Positions 47,817 through 58,400 of a stretch of 64,000 nt of DNA are shown in pieces (the first letter of the stretch is position 1; each line of letters starts with the position of its first letter). The DNA comes from Persicaria tinctoria (Eukaryota; Streptophyta; Magnoliopsida; Caryophyllales; Polygonaceae). Made by a program: the position numbers and the translations under genes. Below the pieces are notes generated by a model. It searched no databases. It saw only the letters and a list, made by a program, of their open reading frames with translations, and was not told where the DNA came from. The stretch is from NCBI GenBank assembly GCA_037127255.1, contig JBANSL010000009.1, positions 37,732,975 to 37,796,974 of the forward strand. The letters run 5' to 3'.

Positions 47817-48500
47817 CTCGAAAATATCACCATCGGATTCGGGATAGAACCTTAACAAGAATCGGATTACTCGACATCGGTCACTGGGATTTACTCGATA
47901 TCGACTAGGACTCCTCGATATCGAGTAGCACTTTCTCGACGTAGACCAACCTCCTCGGCATAGAGTAAATCTCCTCGACATAAAGTAAATCTCCTCGACG
48001 TAGAGTAAATCTCCTCGACGTAGAGTAACATTTGTCTTCATCTCGTGCTCGATCTCGTCCTCTGGAGCAAATGTCGAGTAAACTCTTGTCGATGTCGACC
48101 AATGTGGTCGATCTCGAGTAACGCTGTTGCTTTCAGCATTCTGCTCCGTTCTTAAAACGCACTTTCCCGAGTCCTCGTTCGTCGGATTGATGCATATGAC
48201 CATGCGTTGGAAAGCTCTTTCCGAGGGATACAACTTTCATGAAGACATCTAAGCTTGATTCAGAATGATGAATGGTGAAAAATGGTCTTTTCTCCAGCTG
48301 CACCATTCTTAGCTTCTCCATTAGTTTCCTTTAAGCTCCAAACTGCGTCCGATTTCTGCGAAATATAACAAAACTTGTGTAGACCTCCATATATTGCAAA
48401 TAAGTGTAAAATACACATATTCTGTATTATTCTAACCCAAATGCATGCAATGTATGCAGAAATCGATATAAAAGTAAGTGTAAAACATGGCAAATTAGGC
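47817..48500. repeat. Right half of the pre-insertion repeat, with a 20-bp tandem array
   Basis: Sequence resumes after the MULE duplication. At 47925-48030 a 20-bp unit TAGAGTAAATCTCCTCGACG is repeated about four to five times with earlier diverged units (TCGATATCGAGTA). No gene seen. Confidence 0.55.
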
Positions 48501-49345
48501 TCACAACATGCCCACTGGACGCTCAATAGGATTAACAGTAAAGACACTCATGGGAGTATCCAAACTTGGGGTATCCCCTCCACCAGTTGACCGAGATCTA
48601 GTGGAACTCCCACTACTTGCATTGTAACGATTGATTTTATCTAAATAACCAACACTCAACTCCGACTCATCACGCAGTAGTACCCATGCATGCTCCTCTT
48701 TGAAGCACTTTCCATCAGTCCATAAAGCATAAAGCTCATGTGCCCTCATAATGACATCCTTGTCCGCCTCGCCAGAAGCTCTCATTCGACTCGCCTCCTG
48801 AAAACAACCAACAAACTTGCTACATTCGAATTGATTTTTTGCCATTGTGCTTTACATTTCTTTCCACCTCTTTCCACTTGGTGTGGTTTCCTCTACTTCT
48901 CGTAGAAGGCTCCGATTCTATCCCAAAATGCATTTGAATCTTGGTCAGTATTGACCGCGTTAGTGGATTTGTTTATCCAAGAGCTAACGAGAAGATTATC
49001 GCCTTCCACACTCCAAGTGGATCAAGAAGAATGAATTGCATCAGCACCTTCTCCAACTTCACCACGGCCTGAACCATGAGCCCCGACACGACCTTGCCTA
49101 CGAGCATTGAGACGACCTCGACCACGAGAACTAGACCCGACATCTTGTTGGGTGCTATAAGTTGGAATAGGTTGGGATTATTGTGAATTTTTACTTCCAG
49201 CAGTTTATGGGGTAAGATTTTGTGGGTTTGAAGATAGAAGTTGTTTGTAATAGCCTAGCCTGTATTTTGAAGAAAAGGACGTACTGTTCAAGCCGGATAA
49301 GAAGTTATCGGCTTGATTTTGAGATGGATCCACGATGAGAAGAAG
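48501..49345 (-). pseudogene. Degenerate Myb/SANT-like plus NAM-associated protein (PIF/Harbinger accessory-type)
   Basis: Reading left from about 49330: D-P-S-Q-N-Q-A-D-N-F (start ATG changed to GTG), then stops, then S-S-W-I-N-K-S-T-N-A-V...F-W-D-R-I-G-A-F-Y (SANT-like trihelix start, 48895-49010), then C-S-K-F-V-G-C-F...D-K-D-V-I-M-R-A-H-E-L-Y and H-A-W-V-L-L (NAM-associated C-terminal region, 48845-48501). Several in-frame stops. In plants such ORFs are often found with PIF/Harbinger transposons; no transposase is present here. Confidence 0.65.
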
Positions 49346-49529
49346 ATGAAGAAGACTTGGTATGTTCTGAAATGGTTGTGATGATATGTATTTATAACCA
49401 AAATCAGAATACAATCCAACTGAGGAGACTAGACTACTCAATGCACCTGAACTTGACGGGACAACACACTTCATCTATACAGATCATTTATACCAATGTC
49501 ACAGATGACTTGACCACATTTTTTACATC

Positions 49530-50270
49530 CTCCAAATTACATTCAATGAAGTGTGTTATGAACTAAATAAAATTAACTGCAGTCGGTATGAAGTTCCGAA
49601 AATTGCCATAAAGGTTCGATCACAGTAAAACCCTAATTTGTTCGTGACGTAATTCCCTATTCATAAAAGGTATTATAATAAGCGATTGGACACCGAACGC
49701 CTAAGATCCAATTTACCGAGGAAAATTACAATATAATTACATCGAAAGAAATCGTTTTTTTTTCAAAATATGTCGAAACATATTCAAATTGATGTTTATG
49801 TATAGAGAAAAATGAATCTAGTATTATGGTAATTTTTTTTTACATTTTATATAGCGAAAATGACATTATTTGAATGTAATTAAAATGTGTCGGATTAAAT
49901 CTCGATCGTTGCTTCCCTTCGATCTCAGCCGCTCCTTCCCACCGCCAGTGAAAGTGTGACACGCGTCCCCACCCCAACCATTTATTATACCCGGAAGCAT
50001 TGATACTTAATTGTCATCGATCAAGCATCTCTCTCACCCCCTCCTTTAATATTTTATTAATATTTCTCATTAAGCATCATGAATAGTGCATTGATAAAAA
50101 TTCTCTTAATAGTAATAAACATAAAGTTATTTTAAAAAATAGTATTAAAAAATATTTTATATAGTTTTTAACACCTAAAAAATAACGTGTGAATAGTAAA
50201 ACGTTATTTTTATATAGGTTTGATAAACTTAGGGGATTGATAAATACACCGCTAATTTTTACTGAAACCA
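49530..50270. other. AT-rich stretch without gene
   Basis: No ORF with a recognisable domain and no structured repeat beyond a weak fold near 50100-50210. Confidence 0.4.
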
Positions 50271-50276
50271 CCGCTA

Positions 50277-50560
50277 ATCTCCGCAATTCCTTGCAGAGTT
50301 AAGTCCGCACCCTATTGCGGAATACTTTTGATGTTGTGCCAGACAACCTTTACGCCGACTTAACTCCGCAACTCCTTGCGGAGTTAAGTCGGCACCCGGT
50401 TGCGACTTTGTGTCTGATTCTCCCTCCAAGGAGCAAATCCAAGGAGCAAAAAAAAAAAAAAAGTTACGCACCTCCCTGTAGAACTCTTTTGAGATTATTT
50501 TTTTACCATATAGGTTAGGGAACTCCGCATCCTAATGCGCATCTCTCTCCGCACCGTCTT
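50277..50560. repeat. Small hairpin cluster with TTGCGGAGTTAAGTC motifs
   Basis: AACTCCGCAA-CTCC-TTGCGGAGTT is a perfect 10-bp-arm hairpin at about 50361-50384. Related motifs CTCCGCAATTCCTTGCAGAG (about 50278-50297) and CTCCGCATCCTAATGCGCAT (about 50522-50541) bracket it, with an A-run at about 50448-50462. Confidence 0.55.
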
Positions 50561-52069
50561 GCAGACATTTTATCGATGGACTTCTCTCTCCCTCTATATG
50601 AAGGCCTAATTCTTCGGCGTAAACCGTCGATGTGTTATTACAAGTGCTCGATCCGAGCGAGTATAATTGCCCTAGGTGTTCGTGAATGATAAGGCCGTAC
50701 GAACCTGCCCCGGACAAGTAGTGAGATTCGTCAAAGTTTATCTTGTGATGCCCTGGTGGAGGCTTTTCCCAGGCTTGAGGGTGGATCCTGGATTTCCCGG
50801 AGACAGTAGATCCGTTCTTAGTCGACGTGGTGTGTTGAAATACTAGCTGGTTTCTAAAGAACCAGAGACTCCACCAAGCGAAGGCAAGTTTATTAGTAGC
50901 ATTCTTACCAACCGAATTATAGATGTGATTAAGGATAGTGTTAGGTTTAGTGTTGATGTCTAAGCCATGGTGGTTTGGGAAAGCAATACGAAGATCTGCA
51001 AGAAGGGCGATGGTCATGGGGCATTGTAGGAGAAGGTGGAAGGTAGACTCCGTTGAACCGCCACAGAAACAGCAACCCGACAGAAACAGAAGACCATCAT
51101 GAGCGATTTTCCAAATAAAATGTTTAATCTTATGAGGAATGTCCAGTCTCCAGAGCCAATGAAAATTGAAACTAGGGTCCCTATCCTGTAGTGGGATGAT
51201 AGAAGTGGTCGAGCTAGTCAAGAACCAACCATCCATATACTAGTCCCCCAATAGAGCCTGCCAGAAAAATTGTTATTTGGAAGTTTGATATCTGTGATAT
51301 TCTTAATGATAATCGGTGTTATCAAACTCTATAACCCATTATTTATGGCATCAATATCTCATTTATTTTCATTAGTGATAAAGCGGTCTACAGACCAACT
51401 CGCTGTCATACCCTCGATTGGTACCAAGGCATAATCTAGTATTGGGGTGTTGAGAGCCCAATTGTTCGTCCAGAACTTAACTGAGCGACCATCCCCAATA
51501 GACCAACGAAGTCCCGGTCTGAATAAATGCCTGATGGCTACCAGTTTTGACCATTGCCACGAAGTGTTGGCTTTCTTAGCATAATCCATCAGGTTAGCCC
51601 CTTTTAGGTATTTTGCAGAGATGACCCTAACCCAGATATTGGTAGGCTCCGCAATATGTTTCCATAATAATTTTATTTGTAATGCTAGGTTCATAGCCTC
51701 AGCTTTGTAGATACCCAAAACACCAGACAAAGTATCTGAGCAGATTTTGTCCCAACTGACAAGAGGAGTAGCATTTGGCCCTTTGTTCCAAAAGAATTGT
51801 CTGTATACTCTAGTTCATGCAAAATCGAAGAGGGAAGCATGAAGGCTTGCATAATGAAGATCGTTTGGGCGCTGAGGTTGGACTTAATGAGAACCTTACG
51901 CCCCTCAGCTGACAAATAGGAGGCTTTCCATTTGGACATTTGTTGTTTTGCTTTAAGGATAATATCCGCGAATGTATCACGATTAACCCTTCCGTTGATG
52001 ATCGGGCACCCAAGGTACTTTTCAAGATTATTGGTTTATGGGATTCCCATAGTCGCTGAAACAGTATTC
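50532..52069 (-). pseudogene. Second LINE, 3' portion: RT end, zf-RVT and RNase H
   Basis: From right to left: 52025-51691 RT thumb region (R-K-V-L-I-K-S-N-L...I-P-Y-type context), 51730-51359 K-L-L-W-K-H...D-G-R-S-V-K-F-W (linker typical of plant L1-like ORF2), 51236-50800 zf-RVT (F-N-F-H-W-L-W-R-L-D-I-P-H-K-I-K-H-F-I-W-K...C-C-F-C-G), then an RNase H start (H-H-K-I-N-F-D-E-S; the first catalytic Asp position shows D-E instead of D-G). Frame changes between blocks mark it as dead. Confidence 0.8.
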
Positions 52070-52077
52070 ACTATTGT

Positions 52078-53559
52078 TAGGGGTGTTCAGAAAAACCCGA
52101 AACCGAAAACACGACACGAAAACACGGCGATACGACACGGAAAAACCCGAAACCGAAAAAACACGACACGATAATGACACAAACCGAGAAAACACGGTTG
52201 TAAACGGTTCATGTTTGGGTCGGGAAAATCCCGTTTTCGGATACCCGACACGAACCGTTTATTTTTTTTAAAATTTAAATATATAATTTTGATAAGATTA
52301 GTACAATATATTCTTAAAAGAGATAATAAAGGTCAAGTTGCCAAGTTGGTGTGAGTGTTGGCACGGGAGTAAGTGGTCATGGGTTCGATTCCCTGTGTTT
52401 TAAATATGTCACCCATTTTACTATTCTTCATTAATGGCAACTGGAAAGATGAAGTATATACAATTTAGCGCGTGTTTGGCAAAATGGGGTTTTTTTAGGG
52501 GTTGTGGTTTTTTTAGGAGGTGGAGTTTATTTGGGGTATTATGGAGGTGTGGGAGGTTGAGTTTTTTTTTTAAATAACCTTGAAAAAAACCTAATTGGTG
52601 TTTGGTGGATATAAGGGGTTGAAGATAGATTTATGGGCAAAATGACTAAAATACCCTCACCAATTACCCTCACCTAACCCACCCTCTTTCTTTTGTTTTG
52701 AGTACTGCACAAATGTTCCTCCCATGGCTGCCAAGCCCTCCACACCAGTCCATCTCCAACCAAATGTCGCACCAACCCAAATGTTTCTTTTGTTTTGAGT
52801 ACTGCACAAATGTTCCTCCCAAGTCGCACCAAGCTCGTTGCCCCAATTTCAATCGAATAAGAAGAGATTGCAGGAATCCGGATTGCTGAAGAAGGAAGAA
52901 GACACGGCGGAGACGGAGACGAACGGAGCTCCAAGCTCGCTGCCATGGCAGTAAACGGATGACGCCAGTGGCATATGAAGAAGAAGATGATGCTTGATGC
53001 GGGTGAGAGTGAGGGTACAATGGAACAAACCCCCCTAAAAAATAAACTCAACCTCCCAAAGCTACCCACTCCAAGGTTCCATTTTCATGAAATTTAAGCT
53101 CCCAATTAACCTCCCACACCTCCTATCAAACCTGTTGCCAAACAAGCAACTTTCAGGTTTTTTTTTTCCCAAACCCACAAACCCCTCAAAACCCCCACCT
53201 ACAACTACTATCAAACAGGGCCTTAATGTCCAACCGTGACATGATAAGGGAGTTGCCAAACCGGTTGTCTTGAGTCACGGTGGAAATGGTAATTTTGGAT
53301 GGTTGAAGGTTCGATTCTCTCCCACCCCCCACTCCAAGAATTATTTTTCTCAAATAAAATAAAAAAGGAAATTGATATTTACTTTCTACCGGGTATCCGA
53401 ATCTGGTACCCGACACGAACCGGGTTAACCGTATCGGGTACCCGACACGGTTAGACTCTTATCGGTTCGTGTCCGGATCGACTATTTGGAGTATTTTCTT
53501 ATCGGATACCCGACACGATTAACCGTGTCGTGTCGAGTACCCGGTTATGAACACCCATA
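52078..53559. mobile_element. Non-autonomous hAT element (1,482 bp) with 8-bp target duplication
   Basis: TIRs TAGGGGTGTTCA and TGAACACCCATA are flanked by ACTATTGT at 52070-52077 and 53560-53567. Subterminal regions are rich in ACACGACACGA and ACCCGACACG-type motifs at both ends. There is no transposase. It contains a nested Tourist-like MITE and tRNA-like box pairs near 52335-52405 (GCCAAGTTGGTGTGAG...GGGTTCGATTCCC) and 53250-53325 (GCCAAACCGG...AGGTTCGATTCTC). Confidence 0.85.
52468..53222. mobile_element. Tourist-like MITE nested in the hAT element, with a captured ORF piece
   Basis: Ends GCGCGTGTTTGGCA and TATCAAACAGGGCC are imperfect inverted repeats flanked by TTA (52465-52467 and 53223-53225). 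Inside, about 35 bp with TTTTGAGTACTGCACAAATG is duplicated (about 52690 and 52786). A minus-strand ORF starting near 52947 begins M-A-A-S-L-E-L-R-S-S-P-S-P-P and is Ser/Pro-rich, like a chloroplast transit peptide; the source gene is unknown. Confidence 0.6.
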
Positions 53560-53567
53560 ACTATTGT

Positions 53568-54067
53568 TGTTGTAGTGGCAGCTGAAACTTAGAAGCTGAA
53601 TTTGTTCAAATTAACTTTTTGTTCGAGATCATACAGAATCAGCGGATTGTATTTGACATATTGTTACATGTTTTCTGGTAGGTTTTACCGAAAAGCAAAA
53701 TATCATATGCGAATGCCAGAAACGGGACCCTAACACCCCCCTTCCTAAGACAGAAACCAAGATCCTTGGAGACGTCTACCTGTCGATGTAGAGTACTAGC
53801 TAGCACCTCTGTTGTGAGGATAAAAAGGAAGGGAAAGAGAGAGGGTTACCTTCTCTCAAACCCCTAGATGATATAAATGGCGTAGATGGTTCGTCATTTA
53901 TAAGAACAGAATAAGAAACTGTTTGTACACATTCTTTGATCCATAGAATGAATTTCTCATCAAAACTGAACTTCTGTAGAACGGTGAAAAGAAAGGGCCA
54001 CTCGATTATGTCATATGTTTTCTCCATGTTCAGTTTGATTGCCATGTAGACACATTTAGCTTTGGAG
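53568..54067 (-). pseudogene. Second LINE, RT catalytic portion (right of the hAT insertion)
   Basis: 54045-53800 reads M-A-I-K-L-N-M-E-K-T-Y-D-I-I-E-W, RT motif A with the catalytic Asp changed to Asn. The motif C region near 53700 reads L-A-F-A-Y-D-I-L, so FADD became FAYD. Sequence continuity with 52069 across the hAT element (8-bp duplication) shows one LINE was split. The part to the right was displaced by the CACTA element at 54068. Confidence 0.8.
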
Positions 54068-54084
54068 CACTAGTAGAAAAAACG

Positions 54085-54690
54085 TGATTTAGCCCGGGCG
54101 CTTTTGCTAATATAACCCGGATATGGGCAATTTGGGGTCCGGGCATTAGAGTGGTGTGATAATAGGTATACAGCCCGGACCTTTTTCGCACGCCCGGGTT
54201 ATTTGACCTGGTTGGTTTTCCACCCAAATTTTTGGAAGAAGACTTTAGAGCCCGGACTCCTTCCAAATGGCCGGGTTATTTTGTCATAATATAACCCGGA
54301 TATTATAATATCTGGGCGATTTTATCCACCAAAATTCTCAAGAAAAAAGACTTTATAGCGCGAATATAGATAATATCCGGGTTATTTGGTACAATATCCG
54401 GGTTATTTGGAACCAATATCCGGGTTATTTGGTACCAAGATCCGGGGTGTTTGGTATAATGTCCGGGGTATTTGGTAACAATATCCGGGTTATTTGGTTC
54501 AAAATCCGGGCTATTTGGTCAACATTATCCGGGCTATTTTGTCCATCTTATGATATAAATCGACTATATATCCCGTATATGAAGGTCCGGGCTGTTATAT
54601 TTTATTTATGAATTTGAATAATATCCGATATATTTTCTTATTAATCCACCTATTGTCCCGTACGTTAAGGTCCGGGCTTTTTGCTTTTGT
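54085..54690. repeat. Subterminal repeat array of the CACTA element
   Basis: About a dozen copies of TCCGGGTTATTTGG and variants (CCGGGCTATTTGG, CCGGGGTGTTTGG), plus inverse copies ATAACCCGGATAT near 54112 and 54290. Subterminal repeats of this kind are where the TnpA-type accessory protein binds in En/Spm. Confidence 0.75.
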
Positions 54691-55463
54691 TTCAATTGAA
54701 ATATCCAATTTATTTTTCTTATGATCCACCTGTTTAGTTTGGAGCAACACACAAATTTCCAAAACCATATTGAACCACATTCAACCATCACACACATTTC
54801 CATAACGACATTCAATGAACACACACAATTCCATCAGAAGCATCTGCTTACAATAAACTACCAACAACTAGTACGAGTCCATCATAACAAAAGTGAGGTC
54901 AAACCGATCATATATCCATAATACATTAAACTAGCTAATATGGTTTACCTAGAATCGATAAGCAAGTGCATAAGTGAGTAGTATGTCCCACAAAATGGCC
55001 AGCAACTACCTAGCATGTCTTACCCGATCCAAGAACAAATGTTCTTACAGATTGATCGGAAGGTATATAGGGAGCTGATCTATTTGCATTACAAAATGGA
55101 CAACAACCTTTGCACTTCGGCACTGAATTTGTTTCCCACACATCTGAAGACTTCACCGACCAGCTGGTGCAATCTGATAGAAAACGTAAGCATGTAGCCT
55201 GTTCCAAAACCAAAAAATATATATATATGAATCATTGTTGGGATAAAAATTATATTTTCACATATATATTGCTACTAATATTCTTGAGGAGATATTATAC
55301 ATACATTATGATTATGATTGAGGACGTGGTAGACCAAAGTATTAATCAGTTCCTGCATATTTAGAAGAAATTAAATATCAGAAACTATGAATCACACAAT
55401 GGTGATTGATAACATAAGGCGGACAGTAACGATAAAAATAACATTGCAATGACTTTGTACTGC
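54690..55463. other. CACTA 3' non-coding region
   Basis: No supported gene between the subterminal array and the stop codon of the accessory gene. Short ORFs here show no domain. Confidence 0.5.
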
Positions 55464-58400
55464 TTACATGATTAGGTTGAACACATTATCCAACCACTCT
55501 CTTTGGATTTCTTCGATATCCTTGTTTTCGTAAGTCGATTCGTCATTGAACCACTGAAACATAAAACAACATATATATCTTATATGAAACTAAATAATCA
55601 AATAAAGTGCAACTCCAAGTAAGAAAGTGAAAAGCGCTACCTTGTGCGGGATAAGACAAGATCCTCGAGATATTATATCCCGAATAAACTTCAAAACGTA
55701 GTATCCAGAATCCATTTTGTCAGTCGTTCGGGGACACTGAACATCACATCACTTGTATAAGAATATGAAATACATAATAACTTTCATGCTCATAATTTGA
55801 CCAAAAAAATTATAAAAGAATATATTCTTAACCTTAACTACATGCCACAAAGGTTCTTTTCGGGGAGTTTTCTTGCCCAACTTGAAATATTTCAGTTTAT
55901 AGCTCCTGGGAAGACAAAATATACATAGTTAAAAAAGTATACAGTTTATAGCTCCTGAAAAATATATCACTTGTTTATAATAAAAAATGACTTACATTGC
56001 AACTAATTTCTCGACATCTGGTAGTGTTTTCTGACCCAATGGATCAAGCCAATAGGCAGAACCCATATGAGGACTCATCACAATCAACACCCAGTGATGT
56101 CTACAAATACAAGCTCACTTTGGTTAAAATTGTTGACACAAATGACCAAGTATAAATATAAGAACTGATTATTGCTTACTTGGACAAATATGGGGCAAAA
56201 AAGAGTTGACGCTTAACTTCGCTGCCCATCGCATTTGCAATATAACCAGCCCTTTGGTCGAGGCTCTGACCATGTGGTGATATTTGATTTGGGCATAGCA
56301 ATCTGAACTGGTCTTCAACAAGAGTGTCAAACAAATATCTACACAAATGCCAAAATACACATTATGTAGTTAGGGTAAAATATGAAATTGAATCTGAAAT
56401 AAAACATACTAACCTTAAATATAGCAGCACGTGAGAAGGTTTGGTGTCTTTCCTATTGAACCATATGTCAAGATCATCTCTCCCAATGTCTACACTCGGA
56501 TGAGCATATCTGAATATTTCAGTTGGAATGTCTACATGTCGCTCTTGTTGTGCCGGGAATTCTTCCAACATCCAAACGTATGCCTCCAACACACCTGGCA
56601 CCGCTGAATTCACAACACTGGGCCGAACTCCAGATTCGTGTGTCAAGGTGTTTCCCTTACCCTGCTTACTTGAGGTTTGTGTGGCTTGTTTTGAGTGCTT
56701 TGAGACCTTGTCAATCCAATAGCAAAAAAAAAACAAAGGGAAAAATATATATAAATCTATACAACCCACCCATAAACTCAAAATATCTCACATTTTAATT
56801 TATCTCCATCTACTGAAATAACTTACATCACAACTCTTCACAAGAGGCTCTGGCCATGCAATGAATTGTCCTATAGCGTCTTTCACAGTGCTGGCCTCAT
56901 CCGTTGGGCATGGCAGCTTTTTCTCACCCATTATAGCGGTCACAATGGAGACCTTCACATAACCCTTCTCCAATGGTCGAGTATGAAGGAGACCCCCGCC
57001 TTTAGAAGACCGATAAACCTTGCCTTTCGCCACCGGTTTGTCAATGTCCACACAGAATAGTGCACATGATTCACAACTCTTCATTTAAATCATAAGAAGT
57101 TAAGGTTTTCATTCACGTATGCATATGAAAAATCAAGTCTCGAGCATAATTGAATGTATTCAAATACTTACTTCTTCGTCTGATTTAATAGGGGTTGTCT
57201 TTAGGGCTGAACATGACGCTTTACCACTTTGGGGATTGGGCTGCGAAGTAGGTGATACCTGATCTTGTTGGAGTGGGTGACCTTGACTGACTTGTTGTTG
57301 CTTCTCCAACATCAAGTTTTGAATGACGAGTTCTAGTGTTTTGATCTTTTCCCCGAAGTTGTTCTCCATGTCCTTCATTTTCGCTTTGAGTTCCCTAACT
57401 GAAGACCCATCCACATTTTCCTTTGGTGCAGATTTACGCTTCCAATATTGAGTGATTGTTACATCTTGACCAAACCCCCTAATACGTTTAGGGTGCTCGA
57501 GCTTATCTAATGCCAATGATAGCACATCTCTCTGTCCACTGGTAACAAGTTGTCCAGAACTTTCTTGTTCCATCTAACTTTGCTACATCGTACGAGTAAA
57601 CCATTAAACCTTAAACGACATGTCTCAACATAAATTATAATCTGAAACCCTATATACATATTACTTACTATTTTCTCAATTGCAGACTGTGATTTTTCAG
57701 CATACTTCCCATTTGACCCTTTTCTTGCCTCCATCCATAAGATTGCTCGTGGAACAGAGGAAGAAGGGTCCATGTTATGAGAAACAATCTGCACTTATCA
57801 AAATTTGATGACCACAGAGATTAATATTCTCACTGAAAGGATGTGAACAAAAGTAAACAACATTATGTACTTAAATACTTCAGTGTCTACATACATATTC
57901 ATTCTCAATGCCTGCATACCCCTTTCGGCCTCCCTTGTATGTGCAATCATTTTGGGATGAGAGTTGCTTAAACTTGTCACTTTTTTCCTAAACAAATGTA
58001 ATAGATAAGATGCTAAATATTGACTAGATTTGTTCTTGTCTATGACACTGAACGCACCATTACAAATAAATGATCTCGTACCTTGAACTCATCGGAGTGG
58101 CGTATTTTTATAAATTCTGTCCATTGCTCCTGAGTGATGTATGTGTCATAGATGTCTGGAGGTTCTGTGAGAAGGTCTCCTGTTTTCTTGTCATGCATAT
58201 GTAATCTCCCCAAGTCCTTTTTGAATGCCCTCCACAAATCATTCGCTTTTTTTATAACCCAACCCTTCATTTCAGATGGAATTACAAAGCCTCCCTATAA
58301 AGGACAAATAAAAAAACCAGAAATGGTGGCATTACAGCCCATATTACACTCCAATCCATCTCCCCTTTCACATAAAAAAAAACAAAAATGGGAAATAAAG

